Shown piece after piece: positions 35,528 through 45,196 of a stretch of 64,000 nt of DNA; positions within the stretch are counted from its first letter, which is position 1; each line of letters begins with the position of its first letter. The translations under genes and the position numbers were made by a program. Below the pieces are notes generated by a model. The model saw only the letters and a program-made list of their open reading frames with translations, did not search any database and was not told where the DNA came from. Origin of the DNA: Penicillium oxalicum (taxonomy: Eukaryota > Ascomycota > Eurotiomycetes > Eurotiales > Aspergillaceae); the NCBI RefSeq assembly GCF_001723175.1, contig NC_064656.1:682001-746000 (forward strand), written 5' to 3'.

Positions 35528-36958
35528 ATGGCGGATCTCGAACCCCAGCAGGTTCGCCGCTTCTCGGCTGATAACCAAACGGTGTCCAAATCGGAGATCC
35601 CCCTCAAGGAACGATTCTTTCGTTACTTCCAATTGGAAATTACTGGTATGGAATTGGGCAGTGCAACGGGGAAAACCTGAATATCGTTTGGCTGACAGGA
35701 TGACGACAGCTCTTCAACAGCAAATGGACCGACTTGCCGATACCTCCCTAGTGGGCGGGGAGCGCGCTGATGCCACCGATCACTGTCTGGCTGGCATTGT
35801 GCATCTCTCCAACGAGGTCAAAGATGCAGCCAGTTACATTCCGACCTACGATCAAAGAGTTTACGCGGAAGTGAGTCACCACACAAGATCCGGGACCCTG
35901 TTTTCGATGTTCTGTGCTGATTCATTCCATGACAGGCCATCAAAGCCCTGCAGGAGAAGCTCAATGAGACACGAGCCGCCTTTGAACCCCGAGCCAAGTT
36001 CAGCTTCAAGACCAAGAAGAACGGATCTGCGGTCTCTTTGTCGGACGCGGCATCGCTGGCCGCGGATGGTCGCCGGAGTATTCCGGGCTATCGCTCCCCC
36101 GGTGCTTCGTCACTGGGCTCTTCCACTGCCAATACACCCAACTACCCTTCCACCCCGTTGAATGAACCCGACAAGCAGCTTCAGGAGAGGCCCGAAATTG
36201 CTCCCACCTCTTTCCCTGTCACATCCGACCCTGATTCAAAACCCCGGTCTTCCCCTGAGACCAAGTCAACACCCACATACGAGGTTCAGGGAATCTCCAA
36301 TGTTTCTGTGGACAACCACAAGGGTCTGCACATCATGCTGCCTGCCTCTGGTTCCGGCCCCACGGTCCCCGCTTCTATCACATCTCTCCGGCATTGCATT
36401 GTGGACATGTCGATTCCGACTGCGGACGGCAAGCCCTACGCCAGTCTGACTGTGAAGAATATTGAAGAAAGCTTGTTGATTTGCGGACAAGTGAATGGAC
36501 CAGCGCATATCACTGGAATGACTCGCAGTATCATCGTCGTCTCATGCCGACAATTCCGCATGCACAACTGCTCCAACGTGGATGTCTACCTCAGCTGCTC
36601 CAGCAACCCCATCATCGAGGATTGCTCTAACATCCGCTTTGCCCGAATCCCCAAGGCCTATGTACGTCTCTCTCCCCTTTCCATCTTATTCGGTGTCTCT
36701 TCGTTGTCAAGTGCTGACCTTTTCTTTTTTTTTTCTCTCTTCTTTGACTAGGCGCTGGACCATGATCGACTTGACCATGACGATCGTTGGAGTCAAATTG
36801 AGGACTTCAAGTGGATCAAACCCGAACCCAGCCCCAACTGGAGCCTGTTGGATGCGAGCGACGCGATTCCCGAAGAGGTCTGGGCGGAGATTGTACCCGG
36901 TGGACCGGGCTGGTCGCTGGAGGATATCCTCCATGCCATCAAGCTGGTGAAGTATTGA
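35528..36958 (+). CDS. Tubulin-folding cofactor C (TBCC)
   Basis: Four exons: 35528-35645, 35710-35870, 35936-36661 and 36752-36958, giving 403 residues. The N-terminal helical bundle (LKERFFRYFQLEITALQQQM) is followed by a Ser/Pro-rich linker, then the C-CAP/TBCC beta-helix. Helix landmarks include VQGISNVSVDNHKGLHIMLP, LLICGQVNGPAHITGMTRSI and VVSCRQFRMHNCSNVDVYLS. QFRMHNC contains the arginine that acts as the GTPase-activating finger in TBCC/RP2 proteins. Exon 4 supplies DHDRLDHDDRWSQIEDFKWI, typical of fungal cofactor C. The protein completes alpha/beta-tubulin heterodimer folding by triggering GTP hydrolysis in the cofactor D-E complex. Intron 1 has two possible acceptors; only the downstream one (ending at 35709) keeps the frame open. 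Confidence 0.93.
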
Positions 36959-37434
36959 GCAAAGCTATCGCATTGTCGTTACAGAGGGCAGCCACTGTAT
37001 TTCGATGTACTCCCATACAGACTGTCTATTACCTAATACCAAATTTGACCAATCTTAGCTGAAGCTTGAATTCGGATTCCCTTTCCAGTGTATAGATTTG
37101 AGTACTGTCTTCGGTTACGAAACGAAGTTGAGCTAGTCCGCTTGAGTATACATCTGCCAGTCTAACGAGAGGAAATCCAAGTTGGCTTTAAACCTTTGTT
37201 GTGTTATTATATACAATCCTACATTGGCTGTCATGCTGTGGAAAAATGGCTCCTATTGAGAAGAGCCAACAACAAAAAAGACAAGTCTGGTATCGAGCAG
37301 ACTCGCCCCCAAAAAGGAATACGAGATGATATCCACTTCACGCAAGCTTCGAGTCACGAGGTGTATTATCCCTGCACATTGACCACACAGATCGAGTCAG
37401 CACCATCCATGCACCGATCCCAACACAAGTTCAC
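36959..37434. other. Convergent intergenic region
   Basis: About 475 bases between the stops of TBCC (+) and the FAD monooxygenase (-). Nothing but expected 3' flanks is visible. Confidence 0.5.
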
Positions 37435-38882
37435 TCACATTTGACCAAAGTACTCATCAAACTTCTCCTCGGCGACTTTGACACAGTCAAATCCATAAAT
37501 CTCCCTCTGAACATCCGCATCCGCCCACTTATCCGGAACCGGGCCCTTGCCCTGCCGCAAAGCCGCAAATTGACGGTCTCGCTCCTCCTTCGCAGCGCCA
37601 TCACCCAGATGTAACGCACGACCCGAAGCAGCCGCCATCTCGACCAAGGTCTCAGCACGGGACTTGCGAACCCGTTCATACACCCGCAGCGCCTTGTTGA
37701 TCGACTCGGGCGTGGTATCGGGCAACCGGGAGAGAGCCACGGCCAGAACGGCACCGTCCTCAATGGCCTGCGCAGCACCCTGGGCGAGATGAGGCAGCGT
37801 GGGATGACAGGCGTCGCCGATCAGAGCGACGTTGTCGTAGACCCATGTCGGGAGGGGGTCATGAACGCGTAACTTCCACTCGCAGACTTCGCCTTCGGGG
37901 ACGTAATCGAGCATTCGCTTGACCATGGGACAAAAGTCTTCGAAGACCTCCATCATGGCGCTTTTGGATCCCTTGGTGGTATAGGTGGCGTTGGTGGCGG
38001 CGGCAAAGTTGGTGTCGGGCTGGGCGGTGGAGAGATTGTAGATGGTGTTGTTGGAGACGGCGTAGGCGATGATGTGTCGTTTGGGTCCGATCCAGCGAGT
38101 TACGCGCGTGCTGTTGATCAGGGCCAGGAGTTCCGGGTCATTTTGGATCTGCTCTTTATGGATCATGATCCGGTAGGCGGCTTGGTGGGTATCGCGGACG
38201 CCGACGTTGACATTCAAGCGTTTGAGCATCTCCTGCCGCGCTAATGATTTGATTCCGTCGGCGGCGAGGAGGACATCGCATTCCACGCGAAAAGAGGGTT
38301 TACCTTGTTCACGCGGTACAGCTGTAAAGGACGGCCGAGATCCAAAGTCGACGTTTTCCGCATTGATGCCAAAGTGGAACTTGATAGCGGGTTGGGCCTT
38401 GCATCCCTCGAAGAGTCCCCCGGCTAATGAGGCTCGATGGCCTACCATGTGCTTGTATCCATAGGTTTTTTCAATGTATCCGAGCTCGACATGGGCAAGC
38501 TCATTATCCGTTGCACCGTCTAGACATTGGCATTAGTCTGATGAAATATTCCTCTCATGATCGACCAAACAGAAAGACAGCTTCAAAAGGGGAAACGAAA
38601 AGGAAGAGCAATAGATCCATGCAATTAGTAGTACACACCTCGAACAGACGTCTCCGAGATATCCACAGCTTCGGCTTCAATTCCACGCCAAACTCCCAAT
38701 CCATCCAATACGCGGGCCATGTTTGGCGCCAGCTGAATCCCCGCGCCAACGAACCCCAAATCCTGTGCGTTTTCGTAAACGTCGATGCACTTGAACCCTC
38801 GTTTGGCCAGCGCCAGAGCCGTCGTCAGACCGCCCATCCCGGCGCCAATAATGGCAATCTGCAAGTCTTGAAGACTCGTCAT
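37435..38882 (-). CDS. FAD-dependent aromatic-ring monooxygenase (salicylate hydroxylase-like)
   Basis: Two exons, 38882-38639 and 38519-37435, giving 442 residues. The Rossmann motif GAGMGG lies at residues 13-18, followed by LTTALALAKRGFKCIDVYE. The second motif is the DG box VLLAADGIKS, and the third is VALIGDACHPTLPHLAQGAA, which binds the FAD ribityl and pyrophosphate. This is the group A flavoprotein monooxygenase layout used by salicylate and 3-hydroxybenzoate hydroxylases and by many secondary-metabolite enzymes. The intron has donor GTGTGT and acceptor CTAG. The substrate cannot be read from sequence. No polyketide synthase, peptide synthetase or transporter lies next to it, so a catabolic role is at least as likely as a biosynthetic one. 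Confidence 0.88.
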
Positions 38883-40207
38883 TTTTGCAAACCCCCCAAT
38901 TAATGAGTGACCGTAAGATCAAGACAGAGTCCGTGCTAGAGAACAGACAATATCAAAGAACATCCAAGAATCAAGAGCAATTCCAACGAGAACGGACTCT
39001 TTGGGGGAGTGGGACAGAGGGGAGAGACGATTCTTTAAGAACAAATACCTCAATCTCTATTCAACCGGGTAAAGTCTCGCGTTGAGCTGGATGCCGTGTC
39101 CATGTCACTTTTGCAATGGCCAGTGAGTGGAATCATCTTGATTCATCGTTCAACGCGTGAACTGCCCGTCCACCGGCTCGGTTGAGGACGAGAGGAGAAC
39201 GAAGAGCGGCTGAGATATTTGCCGCGCTTCCCCACATTTACCCCACAATCTGAAGCTGATGAATATGAGAGAGAGAGAGAGAAGCAGTTTGTATTCGTGC
39301 GAAAATACTAGTGCTACCACTTCATTCAAGAAGAAATCAGCAATTTTATCATGCAGTAGTCCCGTCTCCTCTCGTTCTGACTGAACATGGACAATAACGC
39401 CAGCTGGATTCCTAATAAAAGTCCCGAATCACGGAGTTCATCGGAACTTCCCCACACTTTTACTGGTCTTTGATTTCCTGCCTCCCTTCTCCGAGACTGG
39501 CTCCCCTTCCAAGAGTTCGGAGTAAGTCTGTTTCTGATTGCCATCTAAAACTGCCGAGCCCGGGCCGTAGAGCTCTCTCTCGGTTTTCAATTGGGCGGAT
39601 TTGACCAGGGCATGCGCGGCATTGACACTGCTAAGTGGCCATGGGGGTTTTCCTAGGAGATTCTAGCAAATTCCTGGCATCCGGGTGGCGGAAGTGGATC
39701 TCAGAGCCGGCAACTCTATGAAAAGGCTTCTTCTAACCTGAGGAATGTAGGAGATGGACTCACCATGAGATGTCTCTGAGTCGCCGTCAGCTCCAAGGTT
39801 CTACAGATACAGACCATAGGTGGAAGTTGAGTGGAACATGCCAGGTGGTGTGATATAATGACAGTACCAAAAGAAGCATTATTTGAATCTTGAGCCACAT
39901 CAACACCTCCGCTCAGTATATTGGCATTGATAATGCGTTCACAAAATGTAATACAAATGAAAATGGGATATATTTGACATGTCGAAGATGAGAGAATAAG
40001 CAGAAGAAGGGAGAAAAAAAGAATTCTCAGATGTGTGGGATGAGGATTCTCGCGTAGACAGCACTGTAGATACGCTAGCGCGATAGCTGCAACTTGGACC
40101 AGAAACAAATTGCCCAAAGCCCATCCAGGAAGAGGTGTCAAGAAGAAAGTGAGATGAGCCGGAGCTCTTCAAATCAAAAAATAAAGTAAACAATCAACAT
40201 GTGCCGT
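38883..40207. other. Intergenic region with a GA microsatellite
   Basis: About 1.3 kb with no recognised gene. It contains the promoter of the FAD monooxygenase on the left and the 3' flank of the secreted repeat protein on the right. Small open frames show no family similarity. Confidence 0.45.
39267..39282. repeat. (GA)8 microsatellite
   Basis: Eight uninterrupted GA units read directly from the sequence, in the promoter-side gap of the FAD monooxygenase. Confidence 0.9.
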
Positions 40208-41163
40208 TTACAAAAGACCGGCGGGGACAACGCTGCCAACGGTAGAAGTCAGGCTAGACAGACCGAGCATAGACAGCAGACCGGTGGAAGTGCTGTCGAC
40301 CTTCACCAGGAGGGCAGAGACACCGTCCTGGCCAAGAACGCCAAAAAGCTGGTTGGGGTTGGCAGCAACGTGCTTGGCGGCGGTGGTCAGGTCGGACACA
40401 GCGGGGACTTCGGCAACGACGGTGCCAACTGCGCCCTGGACAGTGGACAGGTCGAGACCGCCGAGGATGCTCAAGATGGATTGGTCAACCTGGACGTGAT
40501 GGGGTTACCGTGGAGGTCGGTGACGGTCATGACCTCGGACAAAAGGCCGCGCTTGACACTGGTCGCGACACCAGACACCACATCCTCCACGTGGCCAACA
40601 ATGGAGCCAACCAGAGAGCCAGCCTGAGAAAGACCGAGGCTTGAGAGGAGATCCTCCACCACGGCGTTGAGCTTGACGAGAGCAACGCTGCCATCGTGAG
40701 TGGCAACGGTGATCAGGCCGCCAGTGGCACCGTCGATGTGAAGCTCCTGAATGGTAGGTGCAACCTGGATGATCTGTCCGACAGATCCCTTAATGCTTCC
40801 CATGTGGAGGCTGCCGAGAAGGCGAGCCACGGTAGGCTCCAGCTCAACCTGAACCATCTTGCCGGCCTCATCGGTGACGCTCAAGACATCATCGACCTTG
40901 TCGGAGGCCGTGCCATAGACTTGGCTGGTCACTTCACCGGTCGAGACCTGGGCGGAGCCAGCGGAGGCTTCCGCATTGTAACCGTTGGCAGCAACGGACA
41001 CGCTGCTTGGAACTCCCGAAGAAACGGACACGCCGGAAGGCGCGCAGCTGGGGGTAGGAAGGGTGGGGGGAAGGACACCGGAAGCACCGTTAGGGAGGAT
41101 GCTCGTGGGCAAAGCCGCAACAGCGGACGCCAGAATGGCAGCGGAGAGGGCGAAGGACTTCAT
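40208..41163 (-). CDS. Secreted protein with four tandem internal repeats, frame interrupted once
   Basis: The ATG at 41163 gives a clear signal peptide (MKSFALSAAILASAVAALPT). The mature protein has a Ser/Pro/Val-rich segment and then four related units of about 45-65 residues. Each has the pattern V-T-x-x-G-x-hydrophobic-V-x-V, then LL-x-x-L-x-L/M and G-x-V-G-x-V/I-V. Units begin near LSVTDEAGKMVQVELEP, ITVATHDGSVALVKLNA, MTVTDLHGNPIT and FGVLGQDGVSALLVKVDS. In the third unit, after GNPIT (about 40495), the frame stops after six more codons, while the matching continuation VDQSILSILGGLDLS lies in a different frame. One missing base near 40494-40495 explains it and would give about 318 residues. 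A 19-base GT..AG stretch at the site is too short to be an intron and would end in a stop. I do not recognise a named family; it resembles fungal extracellular wall-associated proteins. Sequence error or a recent mutation are both possible. Confidence 0.75.
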
Positions 41164-43798
41164 TCTGATGGTTGAAAAGAGTGAATGTGCTTGTAAAAAG
41201 CTAAAAGAATGGACGGTATAGAAACCGGGGAAGAAAGAGTGACTGAGCTAGAGAAGCGGGGAGGAAGAGATATTATTCTGGGGAGAGAAGTTGTGATAGT
41301 CGGGTGAGGGAGCTTGCTTAAATATCGCCAGTCTTCATCCTCAGGGGAGATTGGCACGATCCCAAGAATGGTTGATCCAGTATTATGCGCACTAGATGAT
41401 GGAGACCGAAGCCTCAATTCCCGGACGATGAGACAATACAATACCACATGGTCCATTCAGTCCCCATCAGAGCGTCGGTGAAATCATAGACCCTGTTTGA
41501 GAACAATAATAAGACGAGATCTCAACGTGTGTTGACACTTCGGGATCCACTCTAGCGATCCACGATGAATGAGAAATGACATTCGTCTCTCTCAAGAACT
41601 AGCGGAGAAACCAAAACATCTCTTAGCTTGTTCGTTAGCTTGCCATGAGTGTTCATCCTCATTACCCACGTGCAGATCATGACTCCACCGATCTGCATAG
41701 TCCTCAAACCCACTGACCTTGAACGAAGTCTCGGTATTCATTGCATCCAAGCGCTCGTTAAGAACCAGATTACATGCTTGGAGGCGGATAGCACGAGCAC
41801 AAATGACTTAAGAGAATATGACAAAATTTGTGGTCGTATTCAATTTGGTCATTGTCCAGCGCAGATTCCTGGTGTTGCAATAGTAAGAGCGTTCATACTC
41901 GCTCACTCAGATTCGTGTCTCCACTTCTTTTCGCGGGAAATTCCCCTCCAGCCAAGACGGCTTATTTCGCAGATGATCGGCATAAGAAGTGGGAAACTAA
42001 GATATAGGTGATCACCAGATCACCAACAAGTTGAGGTGATGGAGGCTGGCGTCATTTTGTGATGCTTAACACGGAAAAGAGAGTGCCTTGAGGCGTGTCG
42101 GAGATCGGCAAAAAATCTCTTGGGTAGGACACGTTTGGGGTGGCTTAAGTTCCGGAAACTTGCTGATCATCAGTAGTGCGAATTTTGGGTCCATGGCTCC
42201 AACTCCTGCCCTACAATGGTCATGATAAACTTACCTTTACACCAAGCCAGGATCTCCTCTCGCCAAGTACATGCAGAGGGTAGCCATACGTTATCTTCGA
42301 CCTAGGAGAGCCCCGCGTAGCGCGTACTGAGTTCGATTGCCCGACTCACATCTGTCGAGTTGTGGCCTGCGAGTAGGGTAGCTGCTTCCCTTAGAGGCAG
42401 CAAAGTTGATGATTTCTGCCATTCATCGACGGATAGACCGAAAGTTTCAGACGTGGTGATCGGGTCTTGGTACGCATGTCAAGTGAGTGTACGCGTTTTA
42501 CAAGCTCCGATGGTCGATGATGGCGATGGGTCGAGTCAGATCCTCACAACGCGATCCGTCCATAATGGCATGGGGTCCAACAGCGAGCATGTATTCCTAT
42601 TTGATACGAGTTTCTCACACGTGCAGTCCCACACGGCAATCACGATCGTCAAGCCAGAATTGCGCCAGGGCCAGAGAAGTGCCGAGACGTGGCGGGAGAT
42701 TTCAAGCCACGCCGCTGGTTGGGGGACCTGTGGAGTCCGAACAATTTCGAGACGCGGTTAACACACAATACCCCTGACGATCCCCATCTTGCATAGACAG
42801 TCGAAGCCAAGACCCCAAGAATGAGGGAGATGTGAATCGTCCTGCTCGGACCGGAAATTAGGTCGGTATTGACGAACTTGAACCTATCCATTACTGCTGT
42901 CGTCCAAGGAAATCAGCCGCTGGACCGGACAAGTTTTGATGCCAAGCGTAGACCCTTGAATGTGTGTTGGCTTGTTCCTCTCTCAGCCCCATGGCCACGG
43001 TTGAACAGCAAATTCCTTCAGGATGGATGAGAGAGGGTTCAACAGCAGGGTCATTAGTGCTGACTTTGCATCAGGTCTCATGCTTTTTGGTGCGATGCGG
43101 TTCCAGATAGGACCACGTCCGGGATAGTCAACTTTGGGATGTGAGAATCCTTCTTTGATAGATTTGAAGAGGAGAGGCTCCTTTGGTCTCAAGTTTCCCT
43201 TTACGCACGTGGTCCGGCTAACTTTGGCGGTGCGAGTCACGCCCTGGTCTTCTGTTCCCGCCGCCTTACGCACCAGTCTCGTCGAAGCTGCAGAGAGGGC
43301 AGCATGTTATCAAACTTCCTCACGTTAGACCTCAAAGTAGTCTTTCATTTATATCACGAGTTACCCCCTCACTCCTCCCTTCACTCATCTGAAAAAGGGT
43401 TGCATGCTTTTTTAAAGAAAAAAGTCTCATCTCTTCCATTTGTCGAGACGCATCCCGCTTATAGAAGGCCTCCGGATAGACTAGCCATCTTATCGAAATA
43501 GGATCATGCACCAATTCAAACAAGTCATAGACGTGAGCCACCAGAAAAAACAATAAGGAAGAATTTTTACCGTCAGGTGCGAGATTCAGAGAGACCACGA
43601 GATCTGATCAAACGCACAAGGTCCTGGAGAAACCAGCAGACCACAGATATGTGCAGCTGCATCTAAACTCGGTTCGCGATAAGAAATTGATAGGAACGCG
43701 TAACGGCATGTGTACCTGGGATCACTTGTACGTCATAGCAGAGCATCTCAACTAAAGTCAACTTTCAATTCACTTTGGACATTGAGCTTACCATCCAC
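41164..43798. other. Large intergenic region (2.6 kb) without a recognised gene
   Basis: The left end is the promoter of the secreted repeat protein and the right end that of the HAD hydrolase. Open frames of 96-133 codons occur at about 41649-42011, 42360-42761 and 42983-43273, but they begin with non-ATG codons, lack family resemblance and show no splice partners. I see no repeat or RNA gene. Confidence 0.4.
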
Positions 43799-44851
43799 AT
43801 GCACGCCAGCCATTACCTCTGTGGAGGCGCCCGCTCCTTCAGTCAAAGCTCAACTCGTCACCGTCGCAATCTGCTCCTCACATTTGACGCGTTTGAGACT
43901 CTATTCTACCCGAGCCCGCCCGTACCGGATCAGTACGCTGCGATCGGCCACGCGTTCGGGCTACCTAAAACCGTAGTTACCCCCAAGAAGCTCAAGGCTG
44001 CATTCAAAGATGCTTTTGGCACACAGTCCGCAAGATATCCAAACTATGGTCGGGCGGACGTGCTCGAGGGACGATATGGGGGACCCAAGCAGTGGTGGGA
44101 GGAAGTGATCCGCAACAGTTTCGCGCAGGTGTTGGCTCAGGAAAGCTCCGACGGTGTCTCTTCCACGTCAGTGTCGCGTCGCGGCAACACTGATCTACCT
44201 TCTGGGATGGTCGGGTCGTTGCTGAATCGATTTGCTGGGGATGGAGGGTATCTGCTATACGATGATGTGATGCCGTTCTTCGAGCGGATGCGTGAGATAA
44301 GAGCGACATCTTCGTCCTCAGGCAAGCCCTTTGATCGGATTGTTGTTGGTGTAGTATCCAATTCGGATGACAGGATCTCGGAGGTCTTGAAATCGTTGGG
44401 TCTACGGGTTGGCTGTACGCGTGCAGATGTCGACCGATCCAGTACAGAACTGCCCGGATTCGAAGAGCAAGTCACTCGAGGGGCCGACAGACTAGAGGCT
44501 GATTCCGCAAGCATGGACGCTCAACAGTCAACAGATCTGGACATGGTGATCACCAGCTATGAAGCGGGAGCCGAGAAACCCAACAGGTTAATCTTTGATG
44601 TCGCAAAGCGTCAGGCTCAGCGACTGGTGCAGCAGCAGGGTAGTGGGTTCGAGTCAAACTTGGCCTTTTCGGGGGAAACCAGTGACTGGGCTTGCGTGCA
44701 TGTTGGAGACGATTACCAAAAAGACCTCATCGGTGCTACTGATGCGGGCTGGGAGAGCTTCCTTCTTGAGCGTGGCGATGGGGGAAAAGACCCAGCTACT
44801 ACCATCCGCTCCCTGATGGATTTATTAAAAAGGCTGCAGTTGGACGGGTAA
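43799..44851 (+). CDS. HAD-superfamily hydrolase (HDHD3/YMR130W-like)
   Basis: One exon, 350 residues, from the ATG at 43799 (MHASHYLCGGARSFSQSS). The N-terminus is rich in Arg, Ser and His and lacks acidic residues, so it could be a mitochondrial presequence. HAD motif I is LLLTFDAFETLFYPSPPVP. Motif II is probably VVGVVSNSDDR. Motif III Lys is in AGAEKPNRLIFDVA, and motif IV is HVGDDYQKDLIGATDAGWES. The protein belongs to the fungal branch that includes yeast YMR130W and animal HDHD3; the substrate is unknown. In motif I the usual Gly of DAFGTL is Glu (DAFETL). The stop codon TAA at 44849-44851 overlaps an AATAAA at 44851-44856. Confidence 0.88.
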   Translation: MHASHYLCGGARSFSQSSTRHRRNLLLTFDAFETLFYPSPPVPDQYAAIGHAFGLPKTVVTPKKLKAAFKDAFGTQSARYPNYGRADVLEGRYGGPKQWWEEVIRNSFAQVLAQESSDGVSSTSVSRRGNTDLPSGMVGSLLNRFAGDGGYLLYDDVMPFFERMREIRATSSSSGKPFDRIVVGVVSNSDDRISEVLKSLGLRVGCTRADVDRSSTELPGFEEQVTRGADRLEADSASMDAQQSTDLDMVITSYEAGAEKPNRLIFDVAKRQAQRLVQQQGSGFESNLAFSGETSDWACVHVGDDYQKDLIGATDAGWESFLLERGDGGKDPATTIRSLMDLLKRLQLDG

Positions 44852-45196
44852 ATAAAAAGTGTAACATCTAAGCCTCTCATCAGAGAACAGCCATCGCATT
44901 GGGGCGGGAGCCCAAACTACGTAGGAACAAAAGCATTCACAACATTGCATAATTGATCGTCAAACAACAATAATAGAGCCTTCAATTGAACTCGGAGGAA
45001 ATGACCCAAACACTTCATATACAAATTTTGTACACCAATTAATCAACGCCACAGAATAATCATCGCCTATCCAGAATCAATCCTCCTAGTCGCGTTCCAA
45101 AAGCGGCAAATCCATGAAACCCAAAGTTAAAGATGCATCGCGAGTGAAAAAAAAAAAAACAAAAAAACAATACTATCAGACGGGCCAAATCTTCAC
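44852..45196. other. Convergent intergenic region with A-rich tract
   Basis: About 345 bases between the HAD hydrolase stop (+) and the MRC1 stop (-). An A-rich run (12-13 A, a C, then 7 A) lies near 45149-45170. No gene is visible. Confidence 0.5.

Noticed and set aside
40490..40510. 19-base GT..AG stretch as a micro-intron in the secreted protein
   Set aside because: Too short for fungal splicing, and removing it produces an immediate TGA.
37435..41163. Secondary-metabolite gene cluster around the FAD monooxygenase
   Set aside because: No backbone synthase, transporter or pathway regulator is nearby; neighbours are a housekeeping chaperone and a secreted protein.
41649..42011. 120-codon open frame in the gap upstream of the HAD gene
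   Set aside because: Non-ATG start, odd composition, no splice partners, no recognised motif.
42325..42350. tRNA-like B-box word (GAGTTCGATTGCC)
   Set aside because: The flanking bases do not form a T-arm stem and no A box or acceptor stem pairs with it.
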